DNA of 64,000 nucleotides from Smittium mucronatum (taxonomy: Eukaryota > Kickxellomycota > Harpellomycetes > Harpellales > Legeriomycetaceae), in NCBI GenBank assembly GCA_001953115.1, contig LSSL01000926.1, positions 1-64,000 on the forward strand, written 5' to 3'. Both the position numbers and the translations under genes were made by a program. This document shows, in pieces, positions 53,401 to 64,000 of this stretch (its first letter is position 1; each line of letters begins with the position of its first letter). The notes under the pieces were generated by a model that was not told the origin of the DNA, did not search any database, and saw only the letters and a program-made list of their open reading frames with translations.

Positions 53401-56400
53401 TAATAAAAATAAATAATAAATAAATTAGTTTATAATTCGAAAAATTGTAAAATGAAAAAAATAAAAAAGCTTGATTTTTTATAAGCTGTGAACCACAGCC
53501 TTATTAAAAATTAAAAATTCTTATATTTTTTTAAAAAGTGTATATCGAAACTTTGAAAATGGAAATATGTGAAAAAAATCAATTTTCAAATTTTCAAAAG
53601 TTCGATTATACCTTTATTAAAAAAAAACTTATGTATATTTATTTGATAAAAATAAAATTTTAAGTCATTATTTTTTGAAAATTAAAGATTAATATGTTAT
53701 TTTTATTTTTTATTGAAAATATATGTAGTCTATACTGAAAAAATACTTTAAAAATATTATTATGTTACAAGTTTTTTTTAGAAAACTATATTATTTTTTA
53801 AGAAATTATAATTATAATTTTGCTAAATATATTTATTAGGCCAGTTTTCTATTAAATAATAATAAAATACAATTTAAATAAATGTTTTTCTGGAAAGAAA
53901 TACCCAAAAAGCCATAATAAAGTTATCAATAAAAAAAATCAGGATTTAAATTGTGAATATAATATTTTATAACTCTATTTTTGTTAAATTTAAATTATCA
54001 TAAGTTTTTTTAATTGTTTATTAATTAAAAATACAGAGATTCATCAAAAATAATTCGTTCAAATAAAAGCTAATTATTATATTTACTAACAGAATTAATT
54101 AATAATAGATGAGAAATACAAATAAAAATTAAAATTTAAGGTAATTTAAGATATATGACGCTTTTTGTTAATTATTTTAGGTTTTTTGAGGTTAAAATAC
54201 GTTATTTAGTGAACCGAAATGAGATAAATCATGAAATATTCTATGTTTTAATATGATTTAAATAAATAGAAGTTTTTTGATAATATAATTTTCTTATTTT
54301 CGAAAAAATAATTTAATTGCAGAATAAACCCAATTTTTTTCTCTAAAATTTTCAAGATTTCTTTCTTAAATATTTCTAAATTTCTCTGATTATGATTAAA
54401 TTAATTATTTAAACAAAAAAATTTCATTAAAAGGAGAATAAATTCGTATTTAAATATTTTTTGTTTAAATTAAAAATATTGAAATTCAAAAATTGCATAT
54501 TTAAACCAGAAATATGACTTGAACAATGGATATAATGAAAAAAATGTTATTTTTTGGACGAAACTCCAAAAATAACGAAAAATTACGATTTTTATAGTTG
54601 AAATTATCAAATAAGCTTAATTATTATTTATAAGTAAAACAGTAAATGTTTTTAATAAATTGAATTTTTTTATACTGATATATTCGAAGATAGATACTCT
54701 CGAGGTCTTGAAAATCGAAGATTAATTATAAATACACAGAATTTTTCATAAAATCTTTTCAATGACTTTTATATATATATGGATTATTTTGAAATTAATA
54801 ATAATATAAAAATTAACATGACGTATATTTTGAGCAATGTAGTCTTATTTATTACATACTTTAAATATTTATAATTTAGTATAAGCCAAAATAAATTTTA
54901 AGTAAACTTAAAAATAATTTTTTGACACAGATTTTATAAATTAGTAATTTTATTAATAATGAAAACTATATGAAGAGAATTAAGTTGATTTTCTTGAATT
55001 TATTTCGCGTGATATTTAAATAAAATTGACAAGATGTAGAATAAATTACCTATTTACAAGAATTTGATATTCAGAAGTATTTTATTATATTTGAAATATC
55101 GTAAAATATATAGGAAAATTACTATAATTCTTATTGATAGATCTAAGAATAATACATAAGTAGAAAAAAAAAATTAATCGATTATATCTCTATTCAGATA
55201 CATAAACATATCACAAACGACTGATTTATTTTTTTTTAAAAAAAAGTCCAAAAAATAATAATAGACGCATATTTTAAAAAATAAATTATAACGAAAATTG
55301 GTAGTTTAATGTAAATAAACACAATTCTAGAAAATTAATATTTTTTTTTAAAATAATTACTAAAATAATTTTCATGAACTCTAAAAAAATTTAATATATA
55401 TTTTCAAATATATGATTACACAATTATACATTTAATTAAAATTAAGTAGTTTTTGTAAAATTACTATGACGCTTATTTTTAATCTATATAACTTTTAAAT
55501 CACTTTAAATTGAAACAACTTCGCATTTTTTTCTATAACTACATAGTAGTTTTCTATTTTTGGTAGAATATTCTAGATATTTTATAGTTTCTAGTAAGGA
55601 AATAATGGAAAAAACACAATTTAAATCATAATTTACTTCTTTGTTATGTCAAAATCGATTATTTACAAATAAGACAAGAAAGATAATAAAATAAAATATA
55701 AAGGATGATTTTCAAAAAATTCAATGAGCAAAAAAGGCATTTTTGTTGAAAAATAATTTAAATGGATATTTTTTTATAAAGAGATTAATTTATAAAGATG
55801 TTAATTTGAAAAAAAAATATTAAATGGGATTGTATTGCAAAGAGATAAAAAAAAATTAATTAATATAATTCGAAAATATTAAACTGTACTCGTTAGGTTA
55901 TACAATATCAAAGAAAAATAAAAAGGCAAATATAGAAATTCGAAAATAATAAACAGAATATTCCACATAAAAAAAATTACTGCCTAAAATAACTATATAC
56001 AGACTTTAAATAGAAAAAAACAAGATTCATATACAATTAAAATTCATTAAAAAGTCATTATAGTTCTAATACTAATTTTATAAAACTTTAAATAAACATT
56101 TTTTTGATAATTAAAATACCTAAAAACATTAATTATATATTTTTTTCGCATCTTATTTTTTATTTATATAAATAATACTCTTAAAAATATTTCTTAGTAA
56201 GAACAAAAAAATATCAAAATATCAAAATATCAAAATAAATTAAATATTTAAAGTCAAAAACCATACAAAAAAAAAAAAACAGCAAAAAAATGTCACAATT
56301 GTTCAAAAAAATATAAATTATCAATTAAAAATGTGAATTTATATGACTATAAAAAATCCTACAAACTTTCAAAAATCTGCTGTGAATCCGCAGGAAAAAT

Positions 56401-59400
56401 TCGATGCTTCAAATTTCCGCATAAATTTGTTGAAGAGGTCTTCTCAAACGAAAAAATACTTATCATATATTGATGTATGTGTTTTTGAGACCGATATGGA
56501 TTTGATGCTTTTGCGGTGATTTTGATACCTTTTTTATTTCAAGACCCATGAATACTTTATAGGTATTAATTTTATTGATTTTTTTCTATTCAATCAAAAT
56601 TTTGTCAAATAAAATTATCAAATTATTTAAATCAATTTGACATTTCTCGATAATAAATTTGGTTTTAAAGGTTTAATTAATGGTAAATATTAATAAAACT
56701 ATCATATATTTACGGATTATTCACAACACTCATCATAATTTTTTTTCTATTACTAAATCAATATTTTTTATATGATTAATATAATTTTTCATGTCAAAAT
56801 TTTCTATTTTTCTGTCATACTTTTTTTTATAGTTTTCATATCTATTATAATGCTACCATATTTAAGAGCTACATTAAAGAAACTAGATAGCTTGTTGCAG
56901 CTTCAAATACAAACATTAAATATTAAGTGCAACATTATCTTTTTAGTACGGGCAATATATTTGTAAGTAGTAATGTTTATCTTTAATTTTATTCTCTTTA
57001 TAAACCATATATAATTGGTTAATATATTTAAATCTGTTTATTTAATTGGATGTAATAATTGAAAAAATAATTTTGATTTCATTTTGGACATTAATTATAC
57101 CTTTCGGCTGATAAATTACAAATATTATTATTAAAAATTAAGAGTAAATCGAAAAAAATACCGCAAATTTTTGAAGCTTTTACAAAAATAATATAGAAAA
57201 ATATAAAAACTCCTTAATAGGAAAATAAAAGATTAATTATTATAATTTATAAAAAGCAGATATCTTATTATCCAAAAATCGGATAAATTTTATTTATTGC
57301 GTCATCAAATGGTTTGAATTTATTTTTAATATTAATGTGTCCCATAAAGTAGAGCTAATTTAACTAATTTTCGTCACAGCATAAGTATTTTTTATTTGAG
57401 TGAAATATTAAAAAACAATGCATGCGAAAACCCAATTATTTGCATCAACATTTTATGGAATCGTACTATATATGGTTATATTATTTTAGATATTTTCATG
57501 TAATTTTTATCAAAATTTAAATAACTGTTATTTATAATTTTAATAAATTCTTAAAAAATTCAATTAATTCAAAATATTGCATAAACTAATATGTTTAACA
57601 ATCAATTAATCATTCATAAATTTAAAAGAAGACTTAAGCTACATCATTTTAATTTTTATAGAATATTGTCCTTTAAAAAATCAACTCTTTGATTTATTAA
57701 AATCATAGCCACTAAAAAAAGTAAACTTATAATAGAATTCAATGATTAACCCAATAAATAATTTTTGACTTATTAATTTTTATTTTTATTTTTATTGTTT
57801 ATTTCATTTTTTTAATGCAAGTTACAACATTTTGATCTAAAAAAATATCTTTCGTTTGAATATAATATATTAAAAAAATGTTCTTTTTTCGTTTAGAGAT
57901 TTAATTTTCGATAAACAGTATTTTTATCCGTCAAAAATATCAAACTTTTATCTTATTAAGCTATAAAATTCTTTAAATGACTTTTCAAAATATTTTTTAT
58001 ACCAAAAAAACCCTTAAAGTAATAGATGTACTAAACCTAAAACATAAATATTCTTGCATGGATTTTTATTAGAACATTGAGGCCAGATATAGAAAACTGG
58101 AAATAATTTTGGGTCAGCTTCATTTAATATATAAATGTAAATCACATTAAATTTAAATTGGTGATATTTCAAAAAACTATGGATTCTACAGTTATAAATT
58201 TATCTTCATTAAAATTGGCATTAAAAGGTGCATATCTAAGCTATCTACATCAAAAAAATATTAAGAAAAGGCTCTATTATCATTGAAATATTTACTTATT
58301 TTTAAGTATGATATTTTTAATTCCATGTTTAAACTATTGAAAACAAATTTTAAAATATCATGCAATAAATTTGAATAAAAATATTGATAAAATAAAATAT
58401 TTATTTATAATTTTTAGGATCATTAATTATTAGTGAGTCTGGAAAACTTAGAACGCTTTAAAATTTATATTTGCTTTGGATGTTTAAATTATTTCAGCCA
58501 ATTGATAGTGTGGTAGATCTACTGGATAAGATGTTTGATTAATTATTACCCTTATACCTTCAAATACTAATGATTTAAACTGATACTTGCAATCATGGAA
58601 TTATGTTAATTTATTTTTAATATTGCTGGAAATATCTTTAAATCTGAATATTTTTCAAATTTACCCAAAATTTAAATATTTATGAGCCAAAATTTGTGAC
58701 CAACTCATATTTGAGGTTATTAAAAGTTTCAACTTGACCAATATAATGATTTATCAATTAGTTTAATCATATTAAAAATATTAACGTTATTAATATGCAT
58801 TTTATCTAATTATATTTCACTAAATTTCACTTCACCAAGTGAAAATTTCTCAAGATTACATTTCAACCAATTTAGATATCTTTAAATTTACTTATCATTA
58901 ATTATATACCTTTTTATTGTAAAAAAAACACTTTTTAAATTTATTATTGATTTATTTCGACTAATTATAGGTTTTTTAAACTGAAAATAATAAATTTCAG
59001 TCTAATAAGCCTTAAACTGTTTTTTTATCAATTTTGGATTAAATTAATGCTGGAAAAAAATCATAATGGACAATATGAGAATCGGAAATTAAAAAAATAA
59101 AAAATACTCTGATGCCAGAATTAGCTAATTTCGCACCTTTTTCATGCATTTACTGTGTGGGATTATTTTTTTTAGTTCAGCCGATCTCAATCATAGAAAA
59201 AAACGATTAATTTATTATCAATTCTCCATATTTAAATCCAAAAAATATGGGAGATTATCTTTAATTGAGAGCGAAAATTTTATTATAATTATTTTGAAAA
59301 TAGTTACTTGGGAAAATTGGTGGTAAATTAATATTTTATTCAAAAGAAGATATTTTTTCCATATTTTTAAAAAGGGGTGCATTTATATAAAGCGGAAATT

Positions 59401-59445
59401 GATTTTTACCCTAAAAAGAGACTTTTTTTTTCATGCCAAAAAAAG
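44471..59445. other. AT-rich region without recognisable genes
   Basis: This is 15 kb of homopolymer-rich AT sequence. Minor items are a less AT-rich patch at 45290-45370 beginning CAAGGGCTAACGAGGTAACC, a triplicated 8-mer (ATCAAAAT) at 56218-56241, and a short inverted pair AAATTTCACTT/AAGTGAAAATTT near 58831-58857. Frames at 47023 and 53146 were judged chance ORFs. Confidence 0.6.
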
Positions 59446-59468
59446 TAAGTATAGTTATACTATACTTA
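59446..59468. other. Perfect 10-bp hairpin
   Basis: TAAGTATAGT (59446-59455) is the exact reverse complement of ACTATACTTA (59459-59468), with a 3-base TAT loop. It lies about 100 bp outside the Harbinger-like element. Its role is unknown. Confidence 0.7.
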
Positions 59469-59567
59469 AGACAAAAAAAAATTAAGAATAACGCCATTTA
59501 CGCTCTTGGGCCAATAAAATAAGAGGTTAAAAATGGATAATTAAAACGATAAGGAATTAATTGACGA

Positions 59568-59830
59568 CCAGTGTAATACCTGGAGTTATTTCATTGAACC
59601 CAAGTTTTGTCAAATAATAAATGATTATTTGAAAAGAAATTTTATTTATCAATTAAAATGAAAATTTTAATAACTATTGGGTGCATATATATAACCTATT
59701 ACTGAATTCGGCATGCTTTTACGCGTGAAACACGTTATATTGATAAACTTGATTGTTTTTAGAGAATTTAAATTAAGTAAACGATATTTATATTTATCAA
59801 TATAACGCGATTTTATTGAAATGATTTGGA
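59568..59830 (+). repeat. Left terminal inverted repeat of Harbinger-like element
   Basis: This repeat pairs along its whole length with the reverse complement of 61971-62232, with scattered mismatches. Internally, CGTTATATTGATAAA (59733-59747) is inverted at 59793-59807, so each arm can itself form a stem-loop. Confidence 0.88.
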
Positions 59831-60685
59831 TTAAGTGCGATTTTTTTTTTTTTTTTTAATTTCACTCGATATTATCATATTCGATTTTTTTTATCACAAT
59901 CGACTAAAATTATTAAATTGCCAGGTTTTTGAATTTTCTAATTATGATTTCAATTATTAGATAGAATGAATAAAAAAAAACTTCATCTTATATATGTAAT
60001 TATTTTACATAAGTCGAATGTTTTTTTGATATCCATTATATATAACCAGAATAACGTATATTTAAACCATACTTTTAGACAAAAAAACCTTCATAAAAAT
60101 GGTATATATATTCTTTTTTATAAAACATTAAAAAATCTATTTGAGCTGTTACTGTTTATTTTTTATTTACTTTTTTCAAAATTCCATCTAACAAAAAAAT
60201 GATCGGTAATAATTAAACGAAATCCAAAAATCAACTAAAATGACTAATGGAACACTTAAATTTACAAAAAGCAAGATATTTATCAGTTATATTAGTTTTT
60301 ATAAACAATTTAAACACTTTATGATAATAAACTCAAAATTATTTTCACTACATGTTTAATGTTCAGATGAAAAGATCGAAATCGTTTGTGCTAATGTTAA
60401 TGTATTTTTTATGTTCTTTTTTATCCATATCTACAGTATAAGTGGATAATATTATACAACTAATATATCTTATATCAATTAAAAATATACGTTACTAACT
60501 TCTTATCCTTATTATATAGACTTAACACATACATCATTAGCGATATTTAGAAAGTACCGCCATTTATCAAAACATTTTTTTATTTAAAATTGTTTATTCG
60601 TAAAATTATTTTAATTTATTTTTATAATAAAATTTCAAATCAAATTAAGAAGAACTTTTTTATGTTGGATATTTTTTGAGAAAGG

Positions 60686-61725
60686 CTAAATTATATTATT
60701 AATCGATTTTATCCTTATCAATGGATGTAATTTGAGATGGTAGTTTGTCAAGTATATACAAATATCATGAATTTCTTCATTCGCTTTCAAGCTTTTTTTG
60801 ATTATCAATCTAGAAGCTCCCTATGGAAGCTTTAGCCTGCAATAATAGCTTTTTCATACTATTCGTACATATGAAAACTTTTTGTTAATATTTAAATCTG
60901 CCTTATTTAAATTTTGTCCTTTTTCAGGAAAAATAGAGGTAACATATCTGTTGATCCTCAGGTATCCTAGATATGCTATTATTGACCAGTACTGTGGCTT
61001 TTCTGGTGTGATTTTTTTTGGAATATTCAAAAGAAATTTTTTGTATACATTAAATCTACTCATAAAAATATTAAAATCTTGTATTGATCCATACTTGTTC
61101 TAGCTCACCATGGCAACTCTTCAAACAGGTATATGAGCGAATTCTCTTTTAACACAATACTTCTTGTGCTTTCCTGAGAACAAAAAGTATTAGTCTCTAA
61201 ATTCAGCCGATAATCTTGAGCATTCTTGTATGGATGCGTCTGTTACTAAATCAGCTTCCGGGTAATTAGAAAAATTTAGACCTAGTGTTTCTTAATCTTT
61301 TTTTTTTCAAAAAAATTAGGGAATCGGTTTTAAAAGTTTCCTGATCGAATTTTTTATTCTTTTGATCAATCTCTATGCTGTACCCGAGTTCATATTATAT
61401 GAAATACCAATCGCGGATTAAGTTGGATGTACTTTGAAAAATGAAAGATAAAAAGTAAACTATCTTTCAGGGAAATTTTTGATCTTTTTCCTTTTGTACT
61501 CCTCATTCTTGAAAAATCTTGATTCAATAGCTTGAAAAGAAAATCAAACCTGTCCAGATCAAAGTTTTTCATTTTTTTGATCATATCATTAGACAGCATG
61601 TCAAAATAAAATTCAGGATCTGAATCTTCTATTTCAAAAATTCTTTCAACTTCAATACTCTCTCGCTTATTTTTATCGGTATCTTGAGCTCGATAAAGTA
61701 ATCTTTGGAAGTTTATGTTTATCAT
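60686..61725 (-). pseudogene. IS5/Harbinger-type DDE transposase, inactivated
   Basis: The 111-codon N-terminal part (61725-61390) carries Asp-Phe-Ser-Arg-Met-Arg-Ser-Thr-Lys-Gly-Lys-Arg-Ser-Lys-Ile-Ser-Leu-Lys-Asp, the helix-turn-helix region of this family. After a frameshift near 61390 a short DNA-binding stretch continues. A second frame, from about 61265, holds Val-Thr-Asp-Ala-Ser (first catalytic Asp kept), then Phe-Ser-Gly-Lys-His-Lys-Lys-Tyr and Asn-Lys-Tyr-Gly-Ser-Ile-Gln-Asp-Phe. The expected Ala-Asp-x-Gly-Tyr reads Ala-Tyr-Leu-Gly-Tyr, so the second Asp is lost. The expected Val-Glu before the Gly-Arg-Leu-Lys region reads stop-Lys, so the Glu is lost too. The C-terminal Leu-Thr-Asn-Tyr-His-Leu motif follows. 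With several stops and at least one frameshift, the enzyme cannot be active. The reading is from family motifs recalled, not from a search. Confidence 0.82.
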
Positions 61726-61970
61726 TAAGAAAATGAAATTTGTTATTTTAATTTTTTAAAAATATTTAGTTAATAACTATAGTTATAAAAAACTTTGAAA
61801 TATTGGGAAAAAATAATGAACCCTTTATATAGGTGCTATATATCATATTAAAATACTTTTTTCTCTATTCGATATATACAATTCTATTGAGAATATTATG
61901 CTTAATTTGTTAAATCTGAAACATGCCTTAAATAAAATATAAATTATAATATTTTTATAATTTTCATAAA

Positions 61971-62232
61971 ATCCAAAAAATTTCAATAAAATCGCGTTAT
62001 ATTGATAAATATAGATATCTTTATTTAATTTGAATTAAATAAAAACTATCAAGTTTATCAATATAATGCGTTTCAATCGAAAAAGCATGCATAATTCTGC
62101 AATAGGTTATATATATGTACCAATAGTTATTAAAATTTTCATTTTAATTGATAAATAAAATTTATTTTCAAATACTCATTTATTATTTGACAAAACTTGG
62201 GTTCATTGAAATAACTCCAGGTATTACACCGG
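61971..62232 (-). repeat. Right terminal inverted repeat of Harbinger-like element
   Basis: This is the inverted partner of 59568-59830, ending GTATTACACCGG. It keeps the internal inverted pair CGTTATATTGATAAA (61995-62009) and its complement (62054-62068, with one change near the end). Confidence 0.88.
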
Positions 62233-62578
62233 TAATCTAATAAGAAATAGGTGATAATTAAGTGGAGATTAGTGATGGTCACTAAATAGAAGCATTCTGG
62301 TTTTAGTAACATCGAAAATTTCCTAACTAGAAAATTAGGAAATTTTTTAAAAAATCCGAGTACAAATTATTAAACGATATGGAGTTGGAATCACAAAAAT
62401 ATATATTTTAGCTAATAAAACACATCTGTTATAAATAAATTTATCGGTTTTGATTAGTATTTTAAGTTTATAAATAAAATTCTACATCTTTGGTATTTTA
62501 CTGAATTTTAAAAAAAAAATTCTGCGATTTAGATGAGTAGATTTCATTATTTTTAATTTAATTACATAATCCTCAATA
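62233..62578. other. AT-rich spacer
   Basis: No gene was seen between the Harbinger-like element and the retroposon/DIRS region. A short inverted pair (AATTTCCTAA/TTAGGAAATT) lies near 62318-62346. Confidence 0.5.
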
Positions 62579-63105
62579 TTTTTTTATATCACGGAATTTT
62601 ATTTAAAATAACGCCATTAAAAACTGCACTCAAAAAATATCAAAAATAATAAAAGGCGTAAATAAAAGTTTATTGTCCTAACAAAAATAAACTCTTCTCC
62701 CGGACTACCGGCTTCTTACTTACGGGAAAAGGGTTCAATCTACCAGCCGAAAGGTCCCCCCTGGTATTTCTTCAAGTAGGCTGGATTACTCTGGTTACAT
62801 CGGTCAAGAATTAAGCACTTTGTCAACGAAAAATAGTTGTTAAAGCTACTATTCTCCTATTCAGAGCATAACTCTAACAGGATTAAAAAAATTGGGCTCT
62901 TACCCAAACGTGGGTTTGATCGACATTGCTTTCCTTCAAATATCTGTTAGAAGCTGAGATCCTTCTGAATTTCGAACGCTGGACTTTTAAACTAGAATTT
63001 TTATTTTCTGTGCTAAAAAAAAGGTTCCTCCTGTGATGAATCTGGAAAAAAACAAGAATCGATGGCTATCAAATATCCAGAAAAGAGGTTTAGATTATAA
63101 AGCCC
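62579..63105 (-). repeat. Divergent reverse-strand copy of the A-tailed unit
   Basis: Read on the minus strand, this copy ends AATAAAATTCCGTGATAT plus A(7), like the other family members. It aligns with copies A and B back to about 63030, then more loosely (a deletion of roughly 50 bp) to a GGTTTAG-TATAAAGCCC match near 63087-63105. It is more diverged than the other two long copies. It lies immediately before plus-strand DIRS gag/RT sequence, so it could be the left terminal repeat of that element or an insertion next to it. I found no convincing flanking duplication. Confidence 0.7.
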
Positions 63106-63108
63106 TTT

Positions 63109-63601
63109 GTGAAAGAGGGTTCAGCAGAAGATACTAAAAGCAGTAACTTCAACAAAAATTTTAAGGAGCGGAATTCTGAAGCTGCAGTTAAGGATATCTC
63201 CAAAAAATACAGCCCAAAATCATCAAATTTATGCGGGGGAAAGCATCTGGGGAAATGGATCCCAGTAGGTATCGTTTTAGGTCCCCCAATATAGGGGCGT
63301 CTCAAGATGTTCCGATTTGAGTGGAACTTACTCATGAAAAACAATTTGGTCCGAAGAATATTCATCAAGGAGTTCTAGATTCAGTTCAGTAATCAGGAAA
63401 CGACAACCACGGATTTAAATAAAAAACAAAAAAGTCGTTATGAAATGGAGAGAAAAGCTTGGAGGACTTTCATCCGTCCAAGATTAGCCCGCCACCACGA
63501 AAATAATTAGCAGTCTCGACTTCAAAGATGGAACTTCACCGATCTCTGATACCGGCGAACCACCATCGCTGAGTTTGCATCATTAACTTCATAAGAGAAA
63601 A
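63109..63601 (+). pseudogene. DIRS-like gag/linker region, degraded
   Basis: A reading from 63109 (no ATG; GTG) is open to a TAG at 63292 and continues in the same frame with Gly-Arg-Leu-Lys-Met-Phe-Arg-Phe-Glu-Trp (63295-63324). That resembles the Gly-Gly-Arg-Leu-x-x-Phe-x-x-x-Trp segment which precedes the reverse transcriptase in DIRS polyproteins. Further stops follow at about 63364 and 63508. The upstream part is Lys/Ser/Asn-rich as in gag proteins, but is not diagnostic by itself. Confidence 0.6.
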
Positions 63602-64000
63602 TTATCCAAAGAGGTCCACCAAACCCCGAAAGAGAAGCTGGCATCTTTTCTGTCCAATAACACAGTAGAAGTGAAATTCAGAGACCCAAAGTTTTACAAT
63701 CAGATTTTTGTAATTCCAAAGAGGTCAGGAAGACTCAGAACTGTACTAAACCCGAGAAAATTCAATTTAAACGCAGAGGAGTGTAAATTTAAGATGTAGT
63801 ATCTCAAATCCATCTGCAGGATCATACGCATGAAGGACAAAATGACCTCACTGGATCCTGAGGATAAATTCATGCATACCCTAATACAAAAATCTTTCAA
63901 TAATTACTGTGCTTTTACTGGGACTTTTTCGCATACCAGCTCAAGATACTTCCGTTTTTTCTATCATTCAACATTGATAGATTTGCCAATATGCCTCGTT
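63602..64000 (+). pseudogene. DIRS-like reverse transcriptase, partial, degraded, cut by window end
   Basis: This frame contains Asp-Pro-Lys-Phe-Tyr-Asn-Gln-Ile-Phe-Val-Ile-Pro-Lys-Arg-Ser-Gly (about 63686-63733), then Arg-Thr-Val-Leu-Asn-Pro-Arg-Lys-Phe-Asn, Phe-Lys-Met and a TAG (63797-63799). The motif A stretch Thr-Ser-Leu-Asp-Pro-Glu-Asp-Lys-Phe-Met-His follows, with the first catalytic Asp kept and the usual Ala changed to Lys. Tyr-Phe-Arg-Phe-Phe-Tyr comes after it. The order and spacing match RTs of DIRS-class retrotransposons. The YxDD box, RNase H and recombinase would lie beyond position 64000. A frameshift separates it from the linker region upstream. Confidence 0.85.

Larger units (their letters stand above)
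59568..62232 (-). mobile_element. Harbinger/IS5-like DNA transposon, degraded
   Basis: The element is 2665 bp and bounded by inverted repeats of about 263 bp that start CC(A/G)GTGTAATACCTGGAG. It encloses a broken DDE transposase reading leftwards (60686-61725). The arms could extend about 13 bp further out, so the target duplication (three bases in PIF/Harbinger, two in ISL2EU relatives) is not resolved. The region 59831-60685 shows no recognisable second gene such as the Myb-like partner of PIF elements. The arms are still closely matched, so insertion is not ancient, yet the transposase is dead. Confidence 0.85.

Noticed and set aside
59966..60202. A 78-codon frame inside the Harbinger-like element, considered as the Myb-like partner gene
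   Set aside because: It lacks the spaced Trp residues of Myb/SANT domains and is dominated by AT-encoded residues.
60882..61103. A 73-codon plus-strand frame within the Harbinger-like element
   Set aside because: It is the antisense shadow of the transposase relic, whose family motifs are on the minus strand.
16020..61725. RIP-type (C-to-T) mutation as the cause of stops in the transposon genes
   Set aside because: Some stops fit C-to-T changes (Trp to TAG), but others need transversions (Asp to Tyr, Lys to TAA) and there are frameshifts, so a RIP signature is not supported by eye.
62730..62745. A GGTTCAATCTACC string resembling a tRNA T-arm
   Set aside because: It lies inside the repeat unit and no acceptor, D or anticodon stems can be drawn around it.

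Overview
The window looks like nuclear DNA from a very AT-rich eukaryote, most likely an early-diverging fungus. The evidence is intronless transporter genes of the fungal monocarboxylate-transporter type, DIRS-class retrotransposon relics, a Harbinger-like DNA transposon, and poly(A)-tailed retroposon insertions with target-site duplications. There are no bacterial-style gene arrays, and I could not name the species. Most of the 64 kb is AT-rich, gene-empty sequence.

Only two cellular genes are recognisable. Both lie on the plus strand and are paralogous 12-TM MFS transporters. The copy at 35238-36545 is intact (435 codons). The copy at 12427-13602 is about 86% identical over 391 aligned residues without an indel, but its N-terminal tail sits in another frame (12272 to about 12385), so it is either a young pseudogene or carries a sequence error.

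The rest of the explainable sequence is mobile DNA. (1) A retroposon family with an AATAAA-like signal and an A-tract: two units of about 600-625 bp (15408-16016 and 29240-29864), four micro-insertions of about 28-50 bp (33.2, 37.2, 37.7 and 38.5 kb) flanked by 12-16 bp direct repeats, and one divergent reverse-strand copy at 62579 to about 63105. (2) Relics of DIRS-like elements: a tyrosine recombinase at 16020-16697, and a gag-like linker plus reverse transcriptase at about 63109-64000 that runs off the window. (3) A 2.67 kb element with terminal inverted repeats of about 263 bp (59568-62232) carrying a broken IS5/Harbinger-type transposase on the minus strand. (4) A 2.33 kb element with CAGGGC ends, long inverted arms and nested insertions (31102-33430).

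The regions 1-12.2, 16.7-29.2 and 38.6-59.5 kb contain almost nothing I can support as genes; short ORFs there are what an A/T-dominated sequence produces by chance. No tRNA, rRNA, CRISPR array or operon was seen. The most notable observation is the retroposon family, whose ends recur from 620 bp down to 28 bp and whose longer copies lie next to DIRS coding relics.
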